From Secundilactobacillus angelensis (GTDB taxonomy: Bacteria > Bacillota > Bacilli > Lactobacillales > Lactobacillaceae), in contig NZ_JAAXLJ010000003.1 of the NCBI RefSeq assembly GCF_012641075.1, positions 124,001-188,000 on the forward strand: 64,000 bases of DNA, given 5' to 3'. The first letter of the stretch is position 1, and each line of letters opens with the position of its first letter. Both the position numbers and the translations under genes were made by a program. Shown here piece by piece: positions 56,659 to 64,000 of the stretch. The notes under the pieces are model-generated. The model saw nothing but the letters and a program-made list of their open reading frames with translations. It ran no database searches and was not told the origin of the DNA.

Positions 56659-59289
56659 CTATTTGGTTAACGAGTCCTCACTCTGTTTGGCAGCAGGGCT
56701 CACATTGAAGTCGATCCCATCACCGGCTTGATTCATTGTCAGCTCAACCGTGCTTTGCGCACTCGCTTTACCACCAATGATCAACTTCGCTAACGGCGTC
56801 TCCACGACACTAGTAATGGTCCGTTCCAGTGGCCGAGCACCATAGGCTGGTAAGTAACCACGTTTGGCCAACCAACTCGTTGCTTCTGGTGTAATGGTGA
56901 GTACGATCTGCTGTTCAGCCAGACGGTTAGAAAGCCGCTTGATCAGCTTGCCGACGATCTGCTCAACATCCGCCATGGTCAGTGGTTTGAACATAATCGT
57001 ATCATCGATTCGGTTCAAGAACTCCGGTTTAAATGACCGCTGCAGCAGACTAGCCACTTGTTTCTTGGCGTCATCGGAGATGTTCCCCTGAGCATCCGTT
57101 CCTTCAAGCAACAGCTTTGAACCCAAGTTAGAAGTCATGATCAACAAGGTGTTCTTGAAGTTAACCGTGCGTCCTTGACTATCCGTCAGCCGGCCGTCGT
57201 CTAACACTTGCAGCAACAAATTAAAGACATCAGGATGGGCCTTCTCGATTTCATCAAACAGCACGATGGAATACGGGTGTCGACGAACCGCTTCGGTCAG
57301 TTGACCGCCCTCTTCATAACCAATGTAGCCGGGAGCTGCCCCCACTAGTCGAGAAACGGATTCCTTTTCCATGTATTCCGACATATCGATCCGGATCATT
57401 TCCTCTTCCGAATCAAACAGGTTTTCAGCCAAGGCCTTCGCCAGTTCGGTTTTACCCACACCGGTTGGCCCCAAGAAGAGAAATGACCCCAATGGCTTAC
57501 TTGGATCTTGCAGGCCAGCACGTGACCGTAAAACGGCATCTGACACTGCTTGAACCGCTTCGTCTTGTCCAATCACGCGCTTATGCAAATTGTCAGCTAA
57601 ATGCAAGAGCTTTTCCCGTTCCGTAGCCACTAACCGATTAACAGGAATCCCCGTCATTTTAGCAACAACGGCGGCAATTTCTTTTTCAGTGACGGATTCT
57701 TCAACCAGCCAGTCGCCAGAATGATCCTTATCTTCCATTGCTGCCAGTTCTTTTTTCAGTTGCGGGATGGTCCCGTGTTGCAACACGGCAGCTTTATCCA
57801 AATCATACTGGGCTTCGGCCTCGCTCAAATCATGGTTAGCCTTATCCAGTTCGGTCTTTTTTTGACTCAAAGCATCCAGTGACTGCTTTTCATCTTCCCA
57901 ACGGGCGTTTAAATTTGTCACCGTTTCTTTTACGTCCGCTAAATTCTTTTGGACGGCTTTCAAACGGTCTTGTGAAGCTTCGTCGGTTTCCTGCTTTAAC
58001 GCAGCTTCTTCCACCTGTAGACGCATTTGCTGACGACGTGCCTGATCAAGTTCGGTGGGTGCAGAATTCATTTCCACCCGAATGGAAGCGGATGCCTCGT
58101 CAACCAGGTCCAGGGCCTTGTCAGGTAAATAGCGGTCGGTAATGTAGCGGTCGGATAACTTGGCAGCGGCTACCAGCGCGTTATCATGGATCCGCACACC
58201 GTGGTGAATCTCATAGCGCTCGCGCAGTCCCCGTAAAATGGTGATGGTGTCGGCAACGGAAGGCTCTGCAACCGGCACTTTTTGGAACCGGCGTTCAAGT
58301 GCCCGGTCCTTTTCCATGTACTGACGGTATTCATCGGTAGTGGTGGCACCAATCAAATGCAGTTCGCCACGGGCCAGCATCGGCTTCAGTAAATTACCGG
58401 CGTCCATGCTGCCTTCAGTCTTACCGGCGCCCACAATATTGTGAATTTCATCAATGAACATGATGATGTCACCATTGGACTTCTTGACTTCGTTTAAAAC
58501 GGCCTTTAAGCGTTCCTCAAATTCACCCCGGTACTTGGCACCAGCAATTAGGGAGCCCATGTCCAATGAAAAAATCGACTTGTTCTTCAAATTATCCGGC
58601 ACATCGCCACGAGCGATCCGTTGGGCAAGCCCCTCTACAATGGCGGTTTTACCAACCCCGGGCTCGCCAATCAAAACGGGATTGTTTTTGGTTTTCCGTG
58701 ATAAAATCCGGGTCACCGTCATGATTTCTTCATCCCGACCAATAATCGGGTCGTGCTTGCCACTACGCATGGCTTTGACTAAATCAGTGCCGTATTTTTC
58801 TAGGGCTTGAAAACCCTCTTCTTGGTTTTTTGACGTGATTTTTTCACCTCCACGAATTTCAGTGACTTTGTTTTTAACCTGCTGTAACGACAGACCCTGC
58901 TCATTGAGGTAATCAGCGAAACGACTACCACTCATCTGAATGACCGCAATAATCAAGGTGTCACTAGCAATATAGTCATCACCTAAGTCTTTACGGACCT
59001 CATCCGCTTTTTGTAGCAGCCGATACAAATCTGGTGACAAATTTTGACCATAAGTCACGTTGCTGCCTGCCACTTCGCTGATCGAGTCAATTTCGCGGTC
59101 CAGCTCAGCGTTTAGATCATCCATATTCAAACCAAGTTCACTGAAAATTTGCCGGTCTAGTTGCCCAGGCTGGATCAAAAATTTAAATAGATGTGAGACG
59201 CCAATTGACTGCTGTTTACGAGTAACGGCGATCTGCTGCGCCTCGGCAATCGCGTCAGTCACGGATTGCGTTAAAATGTCTGGGTTCAT
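56659..59289 (-). CDS. clpB: ATP-dependent disaggregase ClpB
   Basis: Hexameric AAA+ chaperone that frees proteins from aggregates with DnaK. 876 residues: N domain (1-145), AAA1 with GEPGVGKTA and FIDEIHN, coiled-coil M domain (about 400-525, [20 protein letters not shown]), AAA2 with GPTGVGKTE and [12 protein letters not shown]-terminal small domain. A perfect CtsR operator lies 88 bases upstream, so it is heat-induced by relief of CtsR repression. Confidence 0.97.
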   Translation of the reverse strand: MNPDILTQSVTDAIAEAQQIAVTRKQQSIGVSHLFKFLIQPGQLDRQIFSELGLNMDDLNAELDREIDSISEVAGSNVTYGQNLSPDLYRLLQKADEVRKDLGDDYIASDTLIIAVIQMSGSRFADYLNEQGLSLQQVKNKVTEIRGGEKITSKNQEEGFQALEKYGTDLVKAMRSGKHDPIIGRDEEIMTVTRILSRKTKNNPVLIGEPGVGKTAIVEGLAQRIARGDVPDNLKNKSIFSLDMGSLIAGAKYRGEFEERLKAVLNEVKKSNGDIIMFIDEIHNIVGAGKTEGSMDAGNLLKPMLARGELHLIGATTTDEYRQYMEKDRALERRFQKVPVAEPSVADTITILRGLRERYEIHHGVRIHDNALVAAAKLSDRYITDRYLPDKALDLVDEASASIRVEMNSAPTELDQARRQQMRLQVEEAALKQETDEASQDRLKAVQKNLADVKETVTNLNARWEDEKQSLDALSQKKTELDKANHDLSEAEAQYDLDKAAVLQHGTIPQLKKELAAMEDKDHSGDWLVEESVTEKEIAAVVAKMTGIPVNRLVATEREKLLHLADNLHKRVIGQDEAVQAVSDAVLRSRAGLQDPSKPLGSFLFLGPTGVGKTELAKALAENLFDSEEEMIRIDMSEYMEKESVSRLVGAAPGYIGYEEGGQLTEAVRRHPYSIVLFDEIEKAHPDVFNLLLQVLDDGRLTDSQGRTVNFKNTLLIMTSNLGSKLLLEGTDAQGNISDDAKKQVASLLQRSFKPEFLNRIDDTIMFKPLTMADVEQIVGKLIKRLSNRLAEQQIVLTITPEATSWLAKRGYLPAYGARPLERTITSVVETPLAKLIIGGKASAQSTVELTMNQAGDGIDFNVSPAAKQSEDSLTK

Positions 59290-59376
59290 TAAATGATCAT
59301 CATCCTTTACTAATTATGCTGAGTCATTCATTTACTTGATTCATTCTATCATAGGTATCACCCAAAATAAAAATAA

Positions 59377-59393
59377 TTTGACCTTTTTTGACC
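59377..59393 (-). promoter_or_regulatory. CtsR operator upstream of clpB
   Basis: On the minus strand GGTCAAA-AAA-GGTCAAA, the exact CtsR heptad direct repeat with a three-base spacer. A -10-like TAGAAT or TATGAT lies just downstream, before clpB. Confidence 0.9.
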
Positions 59394-59401
59394 AAACTAT
59401 T

Positions 59402-61522
59402 TTAACGGGCTTTTCGGCGAGTTTTCGTCCGCTTTTGAAACACATCATCCGCGGGCTTGAACCCCCAAAATTTGTGCCCACGATAAGTCTGCTGGGCGAG
59501 TTTACCATGAACAGCCATTTCGGTGCCGCGCTTCGTTTTGATTTGAAATTGAATCTCCTTACCTGCCAACAAATCGCTGACTTCCTGGTCAGAAAAATGA
59601 TGCCCGCCCCAAACCTGATTAAAGTTAACTTCTTTGCCGCTGGCGGTCTGCCCACCCGTTTTAGCCTTCTTGGGATAATGCTTCACCAACTTCTCCGGGT
59701 CGCCCAAATTCGGCTTCAATTTCTCGGCGTTAGCCACCATGATGGGTAAATCGTGGTTAACGGTCTGGGTGGCAGTACTCAGCAGTTCCGTTGGCTCCAG
59801 CTTAAACGAGCCGACTTGATCCATCAAGTCCATTAGGCGTTTGGTGGCATTGGTACTGCTGATAATGGTTCCCTCAGTCAAAATGGCAGAGATGGTGCCA
59901 GTATTGGTCATGGATAACGTACCCCGTCGTTCCTTCATTAACGCTGTAGTCCCGGCAGTAATTTGTGACAAAGTGGATACTCGCGTGGCACCGGTACCGA
60001 TATTGTGATGCTGCAGATAATTCATCAGCCATTTCATGGTTGGCTTCACCGGCTTCTTATTAGCCCCTTCAAAAATGAACGGTGAAGCAGTTTCGCCAAG
60101 GTGTTGTTTGGCGTCTCCCTGCGAATCATCTGTGTCGCTGATTTGCCGAGAGCTATCGAAAATCAACTTGTAGTTTAAGGCAACCGGCACGTTAAAGGCC
60201 GTCTTGAAATCGGGATAATCCTTCAGCTCCGCAGTGGTGTGATCAAACTCGTAATCTTCACCCAACATGGCGAGGTAGTTTTTGGCCACAACGGCATAAA
60301 TGGCTGGACCGGACTTACCGTAACGAGCCAAACTGCTCAACGAGCTAGGAACCTTTTCACCGGGCCGGTTAGCCCCATGATCCACGCTGCCATTGGTGAC
60401 GTGAGTAAAACGCGGTTTGCGGTGTGTCAGCAAGTTCTGGTCGACGTCAACCACAGCCGCAATCTTGGGCACTAGCGGTAGTAATTGATAAAATTGTGCC
60501 ATAGAAATCTTCGAATCATCCGTTCGGGGATAACTGACAATTTTAGCTTCGTACATTTTCTGATAAGTGCTCAATACTTCTTTAGCGCTATAGCCCTTGG
60601 GCGCCAAGATGGACGCCAAGTTAGACAGATCCAGTAACTTTGGCGGGGCAGAATGCCGTCGCACCGTCTTAACATTTGTGACTTCACTTTCATGATATTG
60701 TTCCAATTCTTGTTTAGCATCAACCTGTTTTTCATACCGCCACTTAGCCGCGGCCTCTTCATCCTTAAAGTGACGCGCAAAAACGTGTTCCGCGTTATCT
60801 TGAAACTTCACTTCGTAAAAGGGCTTGCGCTTATAATTCTTAATGGCCATCAACTGTTCGTACACGTGACGCACCATCAAGGACTTCAAACGCCCTTCAC
60901 GAACCACCCTCACCGGATAGCCGGCTTGTTTGGAAACCGTAGTAGCAATTCTCGTCAGTTGCATCGAAAGAAAGTCCCATTTGCTGCGAGCGTCCGACTT
61001 TAAGTAGTCGCCGTCCTTCAGCTGGCTTCCAATCGACTTGATTTCACGGAAACCACTTTGAATCGAACGAGCTTCTTCATCCGCAAAATAGAGCCGCTTG
61101 ACCGGTTTCTGCCATTTGATCGCATTAATGATCTCCCAGGCTAGTAGTTCACCTTCACCAGAAGGATCCACATCGGTAGCAATCACCAGTGAGTCACAAT
61201 CAGCCACCGATTTTTTAATTTCAGCTAAATCGCTTTTAGTGGACTTCTTACGACCTGTCCGCGGATTTTTCGCCATAATTGGCTGTTTCTCCCAACTGAA
61301 ATCGTTGATCTGCCAAGGTAAATGTTCTAACTTCCAGGAACGGTAATGAGACGCTTTATCGGCTGGAACCTGATCCTTAGGGTCAACAAATTCCATGAGA
61401 TGCCCGTGGGAATGAACGATGCGGTAAGTGTGCCCCTCAAACTCTCCGCTGGTTCCCCCTAATGCGCTGGCAAAGTTCTTAGCGGCACTGGCTTTTTCAC
61501 ATAAAATGGCGTACTCAAACAT
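59402..61522 (-). CDS. topB: DNA topoisomerase III
   Basis: Second type IA topoisomerase, a decatenase. 706 residues: MFEYAILCEKASAAKNFASA start, Toprim VIATDVDPSGEGELLAWEI, catalytic Tyr in IVSYPRTDDSKIS, and GRPGEKVPSSL-like core. No zinc ribbons at the C-terminus, in contrast to TopA at 1459-3588; it ends in a basic tail (KRTKTRRKAR). AGGGAGAG precedes the start. Confidence 0.93.
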   Translation of the reverse strand: MFEYAILCEKASAAKNFASALGGTSGEFEGHTYRIVHSHGHLMEFVDPKDQVPADKASHYRSWKLEHLPWQINDFSWEKQPIMAKNPRTGRKKSTKSDLAEIKKSVADCDSLVIATDVDPSGEGELLAWEIINAIKWQKPVKRLYFADEEARSIQSGFREIKSIGSQLKDGDYLKSDARSKWDFLSMQLTRIATTVSKQAGYPVRVVREGRLKSLMVRHVYEQLMAIKNYKRKPFYEVKFQDNAEHVFARHFKDEEAAAKWRYEKQVDAKQELEQYHESEVTNVKTVRRHSAPPKLLDLSNLASILAPKGYSAKEVLSTYQKMYEAKIVSYPRTDDSKISMAQFYQLLPLVPKIAAVVDVDQNLLTHRKPRFTHVTNGSVDHGANRPGEKVPSSLSSLARYGKSGPAIYAVVAKNYLAMLGEDYEFDHTTAELKDYPDFKTAFNVPVALNYKLIFDSSRQISDTDDSQGDAKQHLGETASPFIFEGANKKPVKPTMKWLMNYLQHHNIGTGATRVSTLSQITAGTTALMKERRGTLSMTNTGTISAILTEGTIISSTNATKRLMDLMDQVGSFKLEPTELLSTATQTVNHDLPIMVANAEKLKPNLGDPEKLVKHYPKKAKTGGQTASGKEVNFNQVWGGHHFSDQEVSDLLAGKEIQFQIKTKRGTEMAVHGKLAQQTYRGHKFWGFKPADDVFQKRTKTRRKAR

Positions 61523-61594
61523 GACCTGACTCTCCCTATCTCCATAATTTAAAAGAGTTTTAGCAGCTGATTTAACTGTTAAAGCTCTTTTTGA

Positions 61595-62830
61595 CTATCC
61601 TTCAGCATTTAAGCTAATCATCTTTAAAATAACATCCGTGGCCTTTTCCATGGTTTGTTCAGACACGAATTCAAACCGGCCGTGCATGTTTTCTCCACCA
61701 GCAAAAATATTCGGTGTGGGCAGTCCCAAAAACGAAATCTTGGAACCGTCCGTCCCGCCCCGCACTGGTGCGATGTCGGGTTTAATCCCTAATTCGCTCA
61801 TCGCCCGTTTAGCCAGTTCCACCACGCTCATATCCTTTTCGATAATTTCACGCATGTTGTAATACTGATCTTTAAGGGTGACTTCAACGGTACCTTCACC
61901 ATATTTCGTATTCATTTGATTGGCAATGCCAGTAAACAATTGCTTGCGATCTTCAAACTGCTGACGATCGTGATCACGGATAATGTACCCAAGGTCCGCT
62001 GTATCCACGTCCCCACTGATTTTGTAGAGGTGGAAGAACCCTTCTCGCCCAGCCGTTCTTTCTGGCCGATCGTGTTCTGGTAACGCATTATGAAAATCGA
62101 TTGCCAATTGGTTAGCATTCACCATGGTATCCTTAGCTGAACCCGGGTGAACGTTGGTTCCAGTGATGTGCACCCGACCATCAGCAGCGTTAAAGGTTTC
62201 ATACTCCAATTGTCCTAAAGGTCCGCCGTCAACGGTGTAGGCAAAGTCCGCGCCAAAATCTTTAACATCAAAGTGATCAGCACCAGTACCGATTTCTTCA
62301 TCCGGACCAAGCCCCACTTTAATCGTGCCATGTTTAACCTCTGGATGACGCATCAAATATTCCATAGCAGTGATAATCTCCGCTACCCCGGACTTGTCAT
62401 CCGAACCCAGTAAGGTTGAGCCATCAGTGGTGATCAACGTTTGACCCGCGTAATTTAATAAATTAGGAAAAACTTTTGGGTCCAGAGTGTATTTGCCCGC
62501 TGAATCCAACTTGATCACTGAATGGCCATCGTAGTTCTCAACGATCTGCGGCTTAACATTTTTGCCATTAAAGTCCGCCGTATCCACGTGGGAAATAAAG
62601 CCGATCGTAGGAACTGACTGCTCAATGTTACTGGCTAATGTGGCAAAGACGTAACCGCTAGCGGGACTAACATGGACATCAGTCAAGCCGAGTTTGGTGA
62701 GTTCGGCAGCCAACGTTTTCAAAAAGTCGACTTGGGTTTGCGTTGAAGGGACGGTATCACTTTCCTCATCGGAACGCGTTTCAACTTTAACGTATTTCAA
62801 AAAACGGGGAATCAAGTTTTCATATTTCAT
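61595..62830 (-). CDS. pepT: Peptidase T (tripeptide aminopeptidase)
   Basis: Dizinc M20 aminopeptidase that removes the N-terminal residue of tripeptides in the cytoplasm. 411 residues. Metal-binding HVDT in [39 protein letters not shown], and [11 protein letters not shown] are all present. GAAAGGG lies before the ATG. 14 bases downstream of the Nif3-like gene. Confidence 0.96.
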   Translation of the reverse strand: MKYENLIPRFLKYVKVETRSDEESDTVPSTQTQVDFLKTLAAELTKLGLTDVHVSPASGYVFATLASNIEQSVPTIGFISHVDTADFNGKNVKPQIVENYDGHSVIKLDSAGKYTLDPKVFPNLLNYAGQTLITTDGSTLLGSDDKSGVAEIITAMEYLMRHPEVKHGTIKVGLGPDEEIGTGADHFDVKDFGADFAYTVDGGPLGQLEYETFNAADGRVHITGTNVHPGSAKDTMVNANQLAIDFHNALPEHDRPERTAGREGFFHLYKISGDVDTADLGYIIRDHDRQQFEDRKQLFTGIANQMNTKYGEGTVEVTLKDQYYNMREIIEKDMSVVELAKRAMSELGIKPDIAPVRGGTDGSKISFLGLPTPNIFAGGENMHGRFEFVSEQTMEKATDVILKMISLNAEG

Positions 62831-62844
62831 AAGCGGTCACCCTT

Positions 62845-63957
62845 TCAAATAAACGTAAACGGATCCGTATTCAACTCAGATGGTACAATTTCAATCTGCC
62901 AATCGTTCTGTTGTGCCCATTGCTTGAATAAAGTCGTTAAATGAAGCTTACAGATACTTTCGATATGGTGTCCAGGATCAATCACTGGAAAATGCGCTGC
63001 AATCATATCATGACCCGTATGATAATAAACATCACCGGTCACGTATGCATCAGCACCCTTTTGCTGGGCAATTTTGAAGAATTTACCCCCGTCACCACCA
63101 AGCACTGCAATCCGTTGTATGGACTGATCCAAATCATCAGCAACAACCCGCAAACCGTTAACGTTAAAGACTTGCTTGCAATGTTCAGCAAACTCTCTAA
63201 CCGTCATGGCTGCTGGCAAATTACCGATCCGGCCCATGCTGAATTGATGGCCTTCATGGTCCAGTCGAGTCAATTCTAGTGCCGGATGACCTCCAGGGTA
63301 AACTTCATTCACAGCATTCACAACACCCGTTAACTTCGAATTCGGCACCCGCATCTGAATCGCTAATTCGTCGGTGCTATTCCGTTCACCAACCGGGCCT
63401 AACTCTGGGTCAGCTCCCTGCATGGGCGTAAACCAAGTGGTCCCGTTCCATTCATAACTGGCACCAGAATAGCGCGTCATGTCACCAGCTCCAGCACCCA
63501 CCATCGCTAACCGGACGGCATCAGCATAAACAGGCTGCACGTGAACGGTCAGTAAGTAGTTAATTTCTCGAACACCGTCAACCATACCAACCGTATTCAC
63601 TAGCCCTAATGCGTCAGCTAACCAATCGTTCATACCACCTTCAGCACTATCCAAGTTTGTGTGAGCTGCATAGACCGTAATATGATGCTGCAACAGCGTG
63701 GCGTACATCTGATTTTGTGGGTCTTCTAGGTCTAAGTTACGAGCGGGATGAAACATCATTGGGTGATGCGCAAAAATGAGGTCGGCACCCGTCGCAACAG
63801 CTTCATCCACGACTTCTGGTCGAACGTCTAAAGTGACCAGCACTTTATGAAAATCGGCTTCCAACGAACCAAGTTGCAATCCCACTGGATCTTTTGGTTC
63901 AGCGATGGTCTTAGGTGCAAACTGTTCAAATCGTTCAATTAACGTTTTAACCTTCAT
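62845..63957 (-). CDS. Nif3-like dinuclear metal center protein (YqfO-like)
   Basis: 370 residues, the long two-domain form with a PII-like insert (about 130-235). Metal ligands are visible in FAHHPMMFHP, HTNLDSAEGGMND and the C-terminal VIDPGHHIESICKLHL. Function unknown; homologues are hexameric toroids. ATG 63957 follows AGGAGGT. It overlaps the tail of the upstream gene, the yqfN-yqfO order of Firmicutes. Confidence 0.92.
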   Translation of the reverse strand: MKVKTLIERFEQFAPKTIAEPKDPVGLQLGSLEADFHKVLVTLDVRPEVVDEAVATGADLIFAHHPMMFHPARNLDLEDPQNQMYATLLQHHITVYAAHTNLDSAEGGMNDWLADALGLVNTVGMVDGVREINYLLTVHVQPVYADAVRLAMVGAGAGDMTRYSGASYEWNGTTWFTPMQGADPELGPVGERNSTDELAIQMRVPNSKLTGVVNAVNEVYPGGHPALELTRLDHEGHQFSMGRIGNLPAAMTVREFAEHCKQVFNVNGLRVVADDLDQSIQRIAVLGGDGGKFFKIAQQKGADAYVTGDVYYHTGHDMIAAHFPVIDPGHHIESICKLHLTTLFKQWAQQNDWQIEIVPSELNTDPFTFI

Positions 63958-64000
63958 TGAGAATAACCTCCTGAATTTGATCACGTTCCTGTTGAAAGGC
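63947..64000 (-). CDS. trmK: C-terminal end of a gene, probably trmK
   Basis: The last 17 codons (ending ...IQEVILNEG, then TAA 63949-63947) of a frame that enters from beyond the window and overlaps the Nif3-like start by 11 bases. The tRNA (adenine22-N1) methyltransferase gene precedes this Nif3-like gene in most Firmicutes, so the assignment rests on position alone. Confidence 0.5.
   Translation of the reverse strand, partial: AFQQERDQIQEVILNEG

Overview
The window comes from a low-GC Gram-positive bacterium of the Lactobacillaceae. Gene order is Bacillus/lactobacillus-like throughout (xerC-hslV, topA-dprA-rnhB-rbgA, ypbB-recQ-lysM-cmk-rpsA-der-hup-ypiA, cvfB-xerD-ribT-scpA-scpB-rluB). 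There are two LPXTG surface proteins with the lactobacillus KxYKSGKxW secretion signal and MBG/MucBP adhesin domains. pyk lies directly beside dnaE with no pfkA between them, which suggests (but does not prove) an obligately heterofermentative lineage. I cannot name the species.

Layout. 1-6.3 kb: minus-strand housekeeping block, hslV (cut by the window edge), xerC, topA, dprA, rnhB, rbgA. 6.5-10.7 kb: an FtsX-type ABC exporter (permease and ATPase) divergent from a TetR regulator; the permease frame is broken near its start. 10.8-15.65 kb: a very large MBG/MucBP LPXTG adhesin whose own start codon is followed by an in-frame TGA at codon 6. 15.9-19 kb: a small orphan ORF, yozE, ypmS, ypmR-like SGNH hydrolase and degV. 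19.1-25.6 kb: a hemolysin III family gene, then a complete branched-chain amino acid ABC transporter livJHMGF ending in a CBS-ACT protein. The liv operon is preceded by a good promoter, a 30-codon leader peptide rich in Ile/Val/Leu codons and a classical attenuator, the most interesting regulatory structure here. 25.7-30.4 kb: dfrA, thyA, an ABC-F ATPase and the CCA-adding enzyme. 30.5-33.4 kb: a YitT family membrane protein and a second LPXTG MucBP protein. 33.6-42.3 kb: ypiA, hup, der, rpsA, cmk, a LysM protein, recQ, ypbB.

42.4-47.5 kb: the riboflavin importer ribU under an FMN riboswitch with a terminator platform, next to rluB, scpB, scpA, a ribT relic, xerD and cvfB. 47.6-53.3 kb: pyk (with a cre-like site and a 5' UTR hairpin), dnaE and a small DUF2929-type membrane protein. 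53.3-56.6 kb: a 0.7 kb AT-rich gap, then alanine dehydrogenase and an amino acid permease as a pair. 56.6-64 kb: clpB under a perfect CtsR box, topB, pepT, a Nif3-like protein and the tail of a gene that is probably trmK.

How it fits together: importers (BCAA, riboflavin, amino acids), a peptidase and salvage-type genes fit a nutritionally demanding organism that takes up amino acids and vitamins. Two of the accessory exported or membrane systems (the ABC permease and the large adhesin) have lesions within the first 25 codons, which are either real decay or phase states, or single-base sequence errors. No tRNA, rRNA, CRISPR array, intact IS or prophage was seen.
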